From Lachnospiraceae bacterium UBA7179 (GTDB lineage: Bacteria > Bacillota > Clostridia > Lachnospirales > Lachnospiraceae), in contig DKVL01000101.1 of the NCBI GenBank assembly GCA_002491195.1, forward strand, positions 1,868 through 65,867: DNA of 64,000 nucleotides. Reading direction: 5' to 3'. How positions within the stretch are numbered: the stretch's first letter is position 1; every line of letters starts with the position of its first letter. Below are positions 43,736 through 52,736 of the stretch, in pieces. Under the pieces are notes generated by a model, which was given only the letters and a program-made list of their open reading frames with translations, did not search any database and was not told the origin of the DNA. Both the position numbers and the translations under genes were made by a program.

Positions 43736-46285
43736 CTATATTCTGCCCAAACTGATATCATAGTACATCAAGATGTCAGGGTCTTCCTGAACCGTTACTT
43801 CTGGAAGTCTATCCGCCAAGTCTACGATCGCTCTGTAATTCTTCTCTTTCCAGAGCCTGGAAAATCCCACTTTGACTGCCTCCAAACGGAACAATTTAAG
43901 CTTCCCCTTAGATGACATATATCCTTCAAACTCTTTCAGAAGGTTCTTCTCACGAAGTTTTGCAACATCGTTCTCTTTCGTAACATCCGGGACATACCAG
44001 CGCCCCTCTTCATCCTTTATGAAGTTTTCTTCCAGAATTGTCTGAAGTTCCGGCATCTGTTCATACTGATCAACCGCCTTTACCTTTTGCATAAATTCAG
44101 GCTGTATCTCCGCATACGTTTTTGGTCCGCCATATTCCCGACTAAGCTGCTGGTAGAGCCATGCGACCGCAGTCTTCTCATTTGTGACCAGGAGACCAAA
44201 CGGAGCGGGCTCTATATCTGTTACGATTCTTGCTGTGTCGTATTCATTCACCTGATCTGGCAGAAAATACATTCCGTCTCTCTTCAGGAATTTATCATCC
44301 AAACCTTTATAAAAATCCGAGGAATCCATCGGGATCGGCAGGCCTTGCATAATATGATACGCTACCATGCGGTCAAACAACAAAAACGGCTGCCGTTCTG
44401 ATATAATCTCTAACTGGTCACCTGCGTACACCACCACAGGAATGTTGGCTAGGTGCTGTCTTACAAATGCCCACGCAGTTTCTTCCGATCCCGCTTTCCT
44501 GAGCACTTCTTTTCGGAAGCGGTCCCTGGGCTTATACGCCGAAATGACTAAATCCTGCTTCACTGCACTTGCATTTGTTATCTGTTTAAAACTGCTTCCC
44601 TGCTTGTCGAGCGTTCTTACATCAGCGACGACAAAACCTGCTTTCTGCAAAGCTTCCTGGATCGCATTCCAAATCGCATTTTTCGAATTGTGAAACTCCA
44701 CAGTCATCCATCTGTTAGGTTTGAGTACTCTATAATATTCACGGAAACATCTGGTCATTAGATCCTGATATTCTGGCAATGCCTTACCCATAGTCGGATT
44801 TACAATTGCTTCATATTTACTATTTGTGGTCGCCCCCAGCCAGGATTCCCACAAAAAGCTGAGTTCCGAATAGTTAAGGTTATCGCCAAACGGCGGATCT
44901 GTAAAGATATAATCGCAACTATTATCAGACATCTGTAACTGTGTCGTTGAACCTGTGGAGATGCAGTAACTATTCCCTTTGTTATTCTTTAACGCATCTG
45001 CAAATTTCTTTACCTTTCCTGCATATGCTTTAAATGGATTGGCCTCACTGATCATTGATGAAACGTACATTGTTCCACTCAATGGATTGTAAGGAAATGA
45101 TACCTTTGGTCTAAAACGGTTCATTTTACTGATATTAATGATCTGGCTTGTAAACAATATCTTTAATAAGTCTGCCTGTTGGCTTTTTTCAATCAGATCA
45201 TACAATTTGGCCAGCACATATAAAGTTCTCTTGTAAAAAAAATGATGGACATGAGTCAGGCCAATTTTGTCATTACGACGACTTTCTTTGCCTTCGCAGA
45301 GTCTTACAGCCGGGAACCAATACGGGATTTTTAATTGATTGATTCTTTCTATGACATCCAGATCATTTTGATCCGGAACTTTGTTAAATCTCTTTTTTCC
45401 GTACTGATAATTGATCAATACTGGCTTTTGTTTTACCATGCTTTTCGTTGTTCCAAGCGCTTCATCAAAATAATATAAAACAGCGATATCACACTCTTTT
45501 TTCCTGAGTTTTCCCCCACATGAAGCACAGCTAAATTCATCCATGACCTTTCCTGTCTCGGGATTGGCCGCAGCTTCATAGAAAACAATCTCTTCACCGC
45601 AATTGGGACAGATCAATACATCTGACCACACTGTATAGTGAATATCTCCCACCACATCCATGCCAGGCTTTCCTGCTTCCCCTGCATCATGACTTGTCTG
45701 AAACATCCATGAACACTCATCATATGCCTTGTTTAAAACTTCCTCTGCCTCCTTCTCAAATGCCGCAACATCGATGTCAGAATTATAGTTTTTACTAATA
45801 AAGGTAGCGATGGGTGAGAGGTCGTTGAGTACCGGATATCGTTTCCCCCATTTCACTTTAGGCATGTCGTGTTCAATAACTCTTTTCAATTCGCTCTCCG
45901 GATGCGCGCACATATTTGCCGCAACACCGGTCATACCGGTTCCACAAAAGCCGTCTAAGACAATATCCCCTGGCTTTGTATAATGCAGAATATATCTCAT
46001 GATCGCTTTATAAGGGACTTTTGTATGATATGTGTGGGCATTATAAATAGCATCACTCTTTCCTTCACTCACATCTGCCGCAAATGGTTCACAATGATAG
46101 TCGTCTGTGTCTTCTGTGTACTCAGTACCATTTTCCTTAATGTATTCTCTAATATAAGCATTGGGAAAGACCGTATAATAAGGCGCGTCCGATAAAGCGA
46201 TCAGCTTTTCATCGTCTCCTATCGGAAATCCGTCAACATTTCGGACTTTATCCAGATCAGAACTACTGATTTCTTTTGTTTTCAT
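43736..46285 (-). CDS. Adenine-type DNA methylase with internal Zn ribbon
   Basis: This 849-residue protein has DNA-methyltransferase motifs. The AdoMet loop is IVLDGFCGTGMTGVAA near residue 105, and the catalytic loop is FTDPPFGDNLNY near 460, the (D/N)PP(F/Y) of amino-methylating enzymes. Between them lies a zinc ribbon with CPNC near 225 and CASC near 250. The layout resembles predicted adenine-specific methylases (COG1743/DUF1156-like) found in defence islands, not ordinary solitary enzymes. The C-terminal 250 residues may recognise the target. It is the last gene of a three-gene minus-strand operon after a small unknown protein and a DUF6079-like ATPase. It likely marks self DNA, or acts in a BREX-like barrier. 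Confidence 0.85.
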   Translation of the reverse strand: MKTKEISSSDLDKVRNVDGFPIGDDEKLIALSDAPYYTVFPNAYIREYIKENGTEYTEDTDDYHCEPFAADVSEGKSDAIYNAHTYHTKVPYKAIMRYILHYTKPGDIVLDGFCGTGMTGVAANMCAHPESELKRVIEHDMPKVKWGKRYPVLNDLSPIATFISKNYNSDIDVAAFEKEAEEVLNKAYDECSWMFQTSHDAGEAGKPGMDVVGDIHYTVWSDVLICPNCGEEIVFYEAAANPETGKVMDEFSCASCGGKLRKKECDIAVLYYFDEALGTTKSMVKQKPVLINYQYGKKRFNKVPDQNDLDVIERINQLKIPYWFPAVRLCEGKESRRNDKIGLTHVHHFFYKRTLYVLAKLYDLIEKSQQADLLKILFTSQIINISKMNRFRPKVSFPYNPLSGTMYVSSMISEANPFKAYAGKVKKFADALKNNKGNSYCISTGSTTQLQMSDNSCDYIFTDPPFGDNLNYSELSFLWESWLGATTNSKYEAIVNPTMGKALPEYQDLMTRCFREYYRVLKPNRWMTVEFHNSKNAIWNAIQEALQKAGFVVADVRTLDKQGSSFKQITNASAVKQDLVISAYKPRDRFRKEVLRKAGSEETAWAFVRQHLANIPVVVYAGDQLEIISERQPFLLFDRMVAYHIMQGLPIPMDSSDFYKGLDDKFLKRDGMYFLPDQVNEYDTARIVTDIEPAPFGLLVTNEKTAVAWLYQQLSREYGGPKTYAEIQPEFMQKVKAVDQYEQMPELQTILEENFIKDEEGRWYVPDVTKENDVAKLREKNLLKEFEGYMSSKGKLKLFRLEAVKVGFSRLWKEKNYRAIVDLADRLPEVTVQEDPDILMYYDISLGRI

Positions 46286-46300
46286 TTTACTCCGCTTTCT

Positions 46301-47011
46301 TTATAACCATTTTAGAAAATCATGAAAGGTCATGAATACAGATTCCTCCGGCGGTTTCCCGCTTTCGATCCGATCCACCTGTCTATGTGTCAACTCAAAA
46401 AGACATACATTGCCATCTGTCTTTAAGTCGCTGCCAACTTTTGACACAGTATTGGCACCGACCAAATAATACGCAACCCCCAGATCAGCTGCACTATCCA
46501 CTACTTTTCGAAGTGCATGTGCCCCATCCGGCCCCTGCCACGATGGTCTCCGATTCATCTTAGATAGCAGCTCCAAGGCTCTGTTTTGTGATGTAAATTC
46601 CATCCAAAACGTAGTGAACTCAAACCCTTTGAACTTCACTCCATCATACCATACATAGTCAAGGTCAACTGTCGAGAACGGAGAATCAACTACATACTCA
46701 TAGCTGCAACTATATTTTGAATCTAAGAAAGGGGCAAAAAACGCATTGGGAGGAATTGATCCCCGCGAACTTTTTGTGTAATCCAGATCGTATGACGAGA
46801 TATTCGTCCTGCTCTTTGGTCTGTTATCTGTCTCCTGATTCAGAGAATTTCTGTAATTTTTTTCATAAAAGTATGCGATTGTTCTGTCATCTTTGCTTAG
46901 AACGATCGGCCAGATAACGTTTGAAGATCCGTATTTTCGGATCAGTTCATCAATGATTGGTTTTTCAGCTTTACCGGTTGCTGCTGAATATGTTGGGTTT
47001 GTCTGTGCCAT
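46301..47011 (-). CDS. Unknown protein between the DUF6079-like ATPase and the methylase
   Basis: This 236-residue soluble protein has no assigned family. One stretch, STVDLDYVWYDG...FKGFEFTTFWMEF near residues 115-140, has the strand-Asp-strand-Glu spacing seen in PD-(D/E)XK nucleases, but the expected Lys is Thr. It could be a divergent nuclease, a specificity factor or structural. The start at MAQTNPTYS has AAAGGATG 6 bp upstream; an ATG three codons earlier is less likely. Gaps to both neighbours are under 20 bp, so it belongs to the same operon. Its confinement to this cassette would be worth testing. Confidence 0.7.
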   Translation of the reverse strand: MAQTNPTYSAATGKAEKPIIDELIRKYGSSNVIWPIVLSKDDRTIAYFYEKNYRNSLNQETDNRPKSRTNISSYDLDYTKSSRGSIPPNAFFAPFLDSKYSCSYEYVVDSPFSTVDLDYVWYDGVKFKGFEFTTFWMEFTSQNRALELLSKMNRRPSWQGPDGAHALRKVVDSAADLGVAYYLVGANTVSKVGSDLKTDGNVCLFELTHRQVDRIESGKPPEESVFMTFHDFLKWL

Positions 47012-47028
47012 GATTCTCATCCTTTCTT

Positions 47029-50000
47029 TTAATGAACAACAATTCTTAGCCTGCTGGTCTCTTTTCCTTTCCTATATCCGGCAACGATGTCATTCACTTT
47101 TGCTTTGAATGCCGCTTCCTCCACAGGCGGCAGTTCTTTCAGTTTCTGTACAAGATCGCCGGCATCAATCACGACCGGCTCAAATCCCTGAAACATTGCA
47201 TTCATGCTCTTAATAAAGGCGTGATCTACCTCCTCCGGAAGACTGCCCGAAGCAGCAAATTCCTCTATTTCCTTCACTTCCTGAGTTCTTAAGAACTTTT
47301 TCTGTTCAAGAGCAAGCGGGTCTGATATCAGATCCAGGAGCATCCTGGTCCATTCAACCGTAATATCATTGATTCTTGCCTCCAGATGATCGATCTGTCC
47401 AGGTACATCCCTGACCTTATCACCCATACGATACCCACAATGAGGGCAGATCGGACTGCTCTTTAATTCATCTGTTGTGAGTTCATAACACACTTTGAGT
47501 TTTGCCATATCCTGCTCCAGTTCCACAAGCTTACCAGCAGACAAGATCTCAATACTGCGTAGTTTTCTCAGATTACCAAGAGCCAGACTTTCCTGAAGCT
47601 TTGCATACCTCCTGGCATCATCGATTCCGAGCCGCTTTCTCTTATGCTCTTTATAGTAAATGTCAATATATCTCTTTTTGATCTTTTCAAGTTCTGATAC
47701 CACCTTCTTTGCTGCGGTATCTCCAGATACGCCTTCCATAATGCTGTCCCTGGCTTCTCGGAATGCTGCCTTACCTTTTTCGATTTCTGACTTCATATTG
47801 GTATCAGGATCGAGAAACTCAATATTGGCAATATAGCTAATGGATTCTGCACAAACGGCCTTAAAGGTCAAAAGTTCTGGTATCAGCTTCATCAAGGAAA
47901 TCTGCTTTTCTATTTCTTTCACCTTATCGCCAGACAAAACGAGATGATTGAATTTGGCTGGTGTATTGTACTTTGCACTGTAATTGCTAAATTCGTTCCT
48001 GACAGCTGTACAAGCCAGACGCATCAGATTTACTCTTTGCGAATCCGCTAATGGTTCTCCCCACAATGCAAAGCCATCGATCAGTTTTCTCTCCAGAACA
48101 ACCGCATCGCTGCACATCTTGTGAGCTATCTTTAGAAGTTCTGCAACACACTTTTCCCGATCATCAGGATGATCGAGAAGTGCCGGGTCAAGATCCAGTA
48201 TTTTGAAAAGTGTCTTGCGTTCTGTCAAGGAAACCTGAACTGGTCTTGACAGATATTTGAACTCGTATAAATCAACCGCCCCAAACTTTGGCGCTCTGTC
48301 AAGATCCGATGCGGTGAGCGTACTTCCATCTTTGAGCGTTATCACAGCATATCCTGCGTATACCAGCGACAAGAAAATGATCGGTGTAAAAAAGTAATTG
48401 ATCTTGAACTTCTTCTCGACAAACGTACCATCATTAGCCGGCTCGAACATGTCAGAATAATTCAGCACGCCCTGCGGCTGAAGCTGCTTTACCAGCCCCA
48501 TGTAATAGGACGCATATTCTGAACCTTCAGGCCTTATCGTCTCTCCTTCCAATAAATCAAAACTTTGCAGCAACTGTACTGCCTGTTGGTTCTTATGTCC
48601 GGCAAAGTAATCCAATACAGCTCTTACTGCCTCAGCCTGGTTTCTTCTGGTAATTTTTATCTTCATAACAGGATAATCTGGATAAATCCTTCCAAAATGC
48701 GCATCCAAACAGATTGATGATACCAAATCAAGCGTATCCTTAAAGGTCATATCTTGATTCCATTTTCCCTTTAACACTTCCATGATCGGACACATATGAC
48801 GTTTATATGCCACATAAAAGCACTGATTCCTGTTCTCCCTAAGATATGTTACCAGCTTCTTTTTGCACATATCTGCCTTGCCAAGATAAACCTCCTTATC
48901 CCTGCCCTCACTAAGATCGGCTTGTGCATTTGCCGCGGCAAACTGTCTCATCCATTCCTTAAATTCATCACTCCCATTGAAATAAAAATGAAAATAAAAG
49001 TAAACCTCACCATCCACATCATGTGTAGTAACACTTACATCTCCAAAGGGAGGCATGATGTGAATATAGAAATCGCGTTCTGGCTGTGTTGTGCTTCTTT
49101 CTTCCGGAAGTCCCATGAATAGATACCCTTCCCGAAAAATATTATGGGAATCCCAATTAAGATCATACGAATAGATATGAAATCCATTGACATACTGACG
49201 TTCTTCCCATTCCATGCATTGATATACAACAGTATAAAAGCAGCGGTTCAGCTCTCCATCAGTCACCATTGCTGCCTTCTGCCGGATTCGTTGCTCATAG
49301 TCCACTACCTTATCTACGTCAATGTAATATTGGTTATTTGCATCATTGTAAATAATAAACTGTCCGGAAACAGTTTTCATAATCTCTTTCAAAACGGCAT
49401 TCACTGCACCAAGCAGGAAATCTGCATCCTGTTCCGGCATTGGTAAATATAAACACAAATCATCCTTCAAACTCTCTGCCGTAAGACCAATCTGTGCATC
49501 CGGACCACTTGTTGTCAACCTATATACGCTGAGCGCATAAATAATCCGTAAAGCCATCGGCTTATAAGCAGCCTTGGTAAATGAGCGATTGATGATTTCC
49601 TCCAGCTGTCCACTGGCACCTACAACTCTACTGATTGTAATGTCACTCTTAAGAAGTCCATTCGATCTGACTGCCGGCCAATAGTCATCAAATGAAATCA
49701 CGCCCGGCCTGTCAATCGGAACCTCCTTATTGGCTATAACCTTCATTGTAAGAGATATATTCTTAAGAATGTGTCTATTCTCGATTAAATGAATGTTATT
49801 AAACACTTCTATATAAGCCGGGTGAATCGGGAAAAGATCCACAAAATCTTCCATCTTGGAAGACATACTGGCATACATGCTGCTGAATTTCTCAAGATGC
49901 TGGCGAATCAGTGCCTTCTGCTCTGGTGTCTTCTTCAAAATGCGCTCAGACACTACGTATGCAGTCGCCTCTTTTGTGATCATGATCTGTGTAAAACGGT

Positions 50001-50715
50001 CGCGAACCTTCCTTAGAGTCTCGCTTGCGAAATGAAATCCCGGATGATCAAAAACCTTCTCCTGCACACAACAGATCAGTCTGATTTTCGACTTAGAACA
50101 CATCTCTGCCATAGATTGCAGGAAAGCAAGATCCAACACGATCTGACGTTTATCCCTGGAGGTCAGATAAGAAAGCAGTTCATCGATTACAATCAAATAT
50201 CCCTTATCAGGATACTTTGACTGGAATACAGCCATCATTTCCCTGATAAGACGTGCGTTATCACGAACACTATTCAAATCCGGCACCGTGTAATCAATAC
50301 CTCTCTCAGAAAAGTCCTCCTCCATACCCGCAAGAATGATCTCACGTAATGGCATTGTAAGCCCATCCACTTTCAGGCGCAGAACCGCAAACTTCCCGGC
50401 AACAATTTTCATATGTTCGCCAAACTTTTTATTCTGCACAAAATCAATGTTTCTTTCATCTGCAGCAATCGCCGCAATTACAGACATAAGGTGTGATTTT
50501 CCAGTACCATAGTTCCCTATGATCATGACAGCTTTATTATCAATGACCTCTTCCATCTGAAGCTGATCAATAACCACTGCCTTTAAACGATCTGCCATTG
50601 CATCAGACATAACATAGGTCTGAACCACATCCTTCGCCACTTTTGTGTCAGCTGTTTCCAACAACTGAATGGCAGATTCGATAGGCTTAAAATTTATTAG
50701 CTCTGAATACTTCAT
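47029..50715 (-). CDS. Large P-loop ATPase, DUF6079/BrxC-PglY-like
   Basis: This 1228-residue protein has an N-terminal AAA-type domain with Walker A GNYGTGKSHL near residue 66 and Walker B YLIVIDELLSYL near 170. A long mid-region of winged-helix and beta segments follows, and the C-terminus is helical with a CPHCGYRMGD knuckle near 1088. Size and motif arrangement match DUF6079 and the BrxC/PglY ATPases of BREX phage defence. In BREX, BrxC works with the methylase PglX and phosphatase PglZ. Here only a methylase and a small protein accompany it. It is the first gene of the operon, read from a promoter about 60 bp upstream. The cassette looks AT-richer than the MFS gene next to it, which suggests transfer. 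Confidence 0.85.
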   Translation of the reverse strand: MKYSELINFKPIESAIQLLETADTKVAKDVVQTYVMSDAMADRLKAVVIDQLQMEEVIDNKAVMIIGNYGTGKSHLMSVIAAIAADERNIDFVQNKKFGEHMKIVAGKFAVLRLKVDGLTMPLREIILAGMEEDFSERGIDYTVPDLNSVRDNARLIREMMAVFQSKYPDKGYLIVIDELLSYLTSRDKRQIVLDLAFLQSMAEMCSKSKIRLICCVQEKVFDHPGFHFASETLRKVRDRFTQIMITKEATAYVVSERILKKTPEQKALIRQHLEKFSSMYASMSSKMEDFVDLFPIHPAYIEVFNNIHLIENRHILKNISLTMKVIANKEVPIDRPGVISFDDYWPAVRSNGLLKSDITISRVVGASGQLEEIINRSFTKAAYKPMALRIIYALSVYRLTTSGPDAQIGLTAESLKDDLCLYLPMPEQDADFLLGAVNAVLKEIMKTVSGQFIIYNDANNQYYIDVDKVVDYEQRIRQKAAMVTDGELNRCFYTVVYQCMEWEERQYVNGFHIYSYDLNWDSHNIFREGYLFMGLPEERSTTQPERDFYIHIMPPFGDVSVTTHDVDGEVYFYFHFYFNGSDEFKEWMRQFAAANAQADLSEGRDKEVYLGKADMCKKKLVTYLRENRNQCFYVAYKRHMCPIMEVLKGKWNQDMTFKDTLDLVSSICLDAHFGRIYPDYPVMKIKITRRNQAEAVRAVLDYFAGHKNQQAVQLLQSFDLLEGETIRPEGSEYASYYMGLVKQLQPQGVLNYSDMFEPANDGTFVEKKFKINYFFTPIIFLSLVYAGYAVITLKDGSTLTASDLDRAPKFGAVDLYEFKYLSRPVQVSLTERKTLFKILDLDPALLDHPDDREKCVAELLKIAHKMCSDAVVLERKLIDGFALWGEPLADSQRVNLMRLACTAVRNEFSNYSAKYNTPAKFNHLVLSGDKVKEIEKQISLMKLIPELLTFKAVCAESISYIANIEFLDPDTNMKSEIEKGKAAFREARDSIMEGVSGDTAAKKVVSELEKIKKRYIDIYYKEHKRKRLGIDDARRYAKLQESLALGNLRKLRSIEILSAGKLVELEQDMAKLKVCYELTTDELKSSPICPHCGYRMGDKVRDVPGQIDHLEARINDITVEWTRMLLDLISDPLALEQKKFLRTQEVKEIEEFAASGSLPEEVDHAFIKSMNAMFQGFEPVVIDAGDLVQKLKELPPVEEAAFKAKVNDIVAGYRKGKETSRLRIVVH

Positions 50716-50772
50716 TTGTCATATCTCCAACCGACCGGTTCCTCTCTGGTTCTTCTTTCTCTTTGCCTGTCT

Positions 50773-50801
50773 ATTCTAACATATAAAAGTCCATTTTGCC
50801 A
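50773..50801 (-). promoter_or_regulatory. Probable promoter of the ATPase-methylase operon
   Basis: On the minus strand, -35 TGGCAA (50796-50801) and -10 TAGAAT (50773-50778) are spaced by 17 bp, with a TG just before the -10. An inverted repeat, TTTTGCC/GGCAAAA, overlaps the -35 and could be an operator or the MFS terminator. Confidence 0.5.
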
Positions 50802-50830
50802 TAAAAAAGGGCAAAAGATCCTTGCCGATA

Positions 50831-52021
50831 TCATTCCTCAGTCTTTTTCGCCAACTTATGATGAACTGCAAGTCCCATTAACAGCAGAACCGGAAAGACA
50901 ACTGCGCACAGTATTCCCCATCCCAGATTATCACCAGACAGTCCCGAGAAGATCCCCACAAAGGTCGGTCCGCCCGAACAGCCGACATCCCCGCCCAGCG
51001 CCAGCATCGCAAAGAGCGCCGTTCCTCCCGCCGGCATCGACTTCGAAGCCAGCGAAAAAGTTCCCGGCCAGAGGATTCCGACGGAAAAGCCACAGATCCC
51101 GCAGCCCACAAGCGACAACGCCGGCACCGGCGAAAGCGCGATCAACAGATACGAAAAAAGGCACAAAATGCCGCTGCCCACCATACACTTTTCCAGCGGA
51201 AGCTTTTCTCCGAACTTTCCATAGATTGCCCTTGCGCTGCCCATCGTGACTGCAAAAAACATCGGTCCCGCCAGATCCCCGACTGTCTTTGACACCTGCA
51301 GCCCCTGCTCTGCAAAAGTGGACGCCCACTGGCTCACTGCCTGCTCGCAGGCCCCCGCGCACGCCATCAGCAGGACAAACAGCCAGAACACTTTCGAGGT
51401 AAACAACTGTCCCAGCGACATTCCCTCCTCGCCCTCTGCCAGCAGCTCCGGGACCGGAACTTTCATAAAAACAACCATATTGGCAATCGGAACCAGCGCC
51501 CACACGACTGCCATGATTCTCCAGTTTGCGATTCCGGCAAGATGGAAAAACAGTGTGGAAATCAATACTACACCGACATGCCCCCAACAGTAAAAAGAGT
51601 GCAGCAGACTCATCGCGGTCTCCTTGTTTTCTGTGGGACACGCCTCCATCACCGGGCTGACCACAACCTCAAGCAGCCCGCCGCCAACGGCATACAGTAC
51701 CGTGGCGATCAGCAGACCGGCATATGCGTCTGGCAAAATCTCTGGCAGTATGGTTAAGGCAATCAGCCCTGCCGCCGCAGCAGCGTGTGCCAGAACCATA
51801 GCCGCCCGATATCCGATCTGATCCACAAATCCAACTGATGCCGCATCCACCAGAAGCTGAACTCCGAAATTGACCGTGACCAGAAACGTGATCTGCGTCA
51901 GCGCAATTCCATAGCTGTTATGAAATGTCAGAAACAGCAGCGGCACGAAATTGTTTACGATCGCCTGCACGATATAACCCACAAAGCAGGCGTACATTGT
52001 CTGATTATAATTATGGTTCAT
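50831..52021 (-). CDS. MFS transporter
   Basis: This 396-residue protein has about twelve hydrophobic segments and the major-facilitator fold. The N-terminus reads YNQTMYACFVGYIVQAIVNNF and the inter-helix RYG-type motif is IGYRAAMVLAHAAAA. It has similarity to sugar/fucose-type or uncharacterised MFS exporters of Clostridia; substrate is unknown. Base composition is clearly GC-richer than the cassette downstream. GGATGG lies upstream of the ATG. It is monocistronic. Confidence 0.88.
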   Translation of the reverse strand: MNHNYNQTMYACFVGYIVQAIVNNFVPLLFLTFHNSYGIALTQITFLVTVNFGVQLLVDAASVGFVDQIGYRAAMVLAHAAAAAGLIALTILPEILPDAYAGLLIATVLYAVGGGLLEVVVSPVMEACPTENKETAMSLLHSFYCWGHVGVVLISTLFFHLAGIANWRIMAVVWALVPIANMVVFMKVPVPELLAEGEEGMSLGQLFTSKVFWLFVLLMACAGACEQAVSQWASTFAEQGLQVSKTVGDLAGPMFFAVTMGSARAIYGKFGEKLPLEKCMVGSGILCLFSYLLIALSPVPALSLVGCGICGFSVGILWPGTFSLASKSMPAGGTALFAMLALGGDVGCSGGPTFVGIFSGLSGDNLGWGILCAVVFPVLLLMGLAVHHKLAKKTEE

Positions 52022-52221
52022 CCCTCTGATCCATCCTTTTTATCCCTTTTCGTTTTCAATGCATAATAGTACCACAAAAAAGCAGAAATGTATACGCTGT
52101 TTTTTGAAATTTTATGTGATGCAGTTTTGATGCAATTTCGATACAAATATGATGCACATGGCATTTAGAATGTCTTATGAAATGTCCAAAAAACTCCCAA
52201 ACAGAAAGGAAGCGTAACGCA

Positions 52222-52442
52222 ATGAATAAAATAACCATAAAAATCATTTGCATCCTGCTGATCCTCGGAAAGAACAAGCAGTCTATCAGTTATTTACCAC
52301 CAGTGACGCCGGCGCGAACTGGTCATTGGAGCGCGAACTGGCTTGCGACACTCTGCTTTACTATTCGATTGCCAGTGATCGCCAGATTTATATGATCGAC
52401 CAGTCTGGAAATGTATCTGTTTTAGGAACTGTTCAGAGTTAG
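52222..52442 (+). pseudogene. Deleted secreted-protein gene remnant
   Basis: A ribosome site (AAGGAAG) and ATG lead into a signal-peptide-like start (MNKITIKIICILLILG). The frame then shifts into EQAVYQLFTTSDAGANWSLE..., ending GNVSVLGTV before a stop at 52440-52442. FTTSDAGANWS resembles a BNR/sialidase-type Asp-box repeat. The two parts look like the beginning and end of one secreted beta-propeller-like protein with most of the middle deleted. Confidence 0.5.
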
Positions 52443-52470
52443 GCAAGTCAAAATACAGTTTCTCAGATTC

Positions 52471-52499
52471 TTGACAGCGACTTTGTCTGGTGCTATAGT
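52471..52499 (+). promoter_or_regulatory. Strong promoter of the RNA-repair operon
   Basis: A perfect -35 TTGACA (52471-52476) and -10 TATAGT (52494-52499) are spaced by 17 bp. The leader to the ligase start is about 230 nt. Confidence 0.65.
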
Positions 52500-52530
52500 G
52501 AAAAACAGCAAAAGTGTTTTCTTTGAGATC

Positions 52531-52547
52531 GGAGGTTCCCCATGTAA
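52531..52547 (+). promoter_or_regulatory. Minimal start-stop ORF in the ligase leader
   Basis: GGAGG (52531-52535) is followed at 6 bp by ATG TAA (52542-52547), an initiation codon with an immediate stop. A ribosome loading here would stall or reinitiate. It may regulate the downstream genes, but chance cannot be ruled out. Confidence 0.4.
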
Positions 52548-52656
52548 TCCTATATTCTGACAAATTTGAAACTGTACAAAAAACCGCAGGCACGAAAAGA
52601 TTTGGTCAACAAATCGTGACTGTTCTTTTTGCGTACACGCTGATGCAAAGGAAATA

Positions 52657-52713
52657 TGCCGCAAAAAGCGGCACATCGGCGGCGCGGCGGGCAGGGAGAA
52701 ACTTTCCCTACTC
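52657..52713 (+). promoter_or_regulatory. Two hairpins before the RNA ligase start
   Basis: TGCCGC-AAAAA-GCGGCA (52657-52673) is followed by CGGGCAGGGA...TCCCTACTCG (52687-52713). The second resembles the terminator at 28489-28517 (CGAGCAGGGG...CCCCTGCTCG). It ends 23 bp before the ATG without a T run, so it may be an attenuator remnant or hairpin repeat. Confidence 0.45.
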
Positions 52714-52736
52714 GATTCGGAATATAGGAGGATCCT

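Noticed and set aside
43736..50715. Complete BREX system
   Set aside because: PglZ/BrxZ, BrxA, BrxB and BrxL are not in the window, so only a BREX-like partial composition can be claimed.
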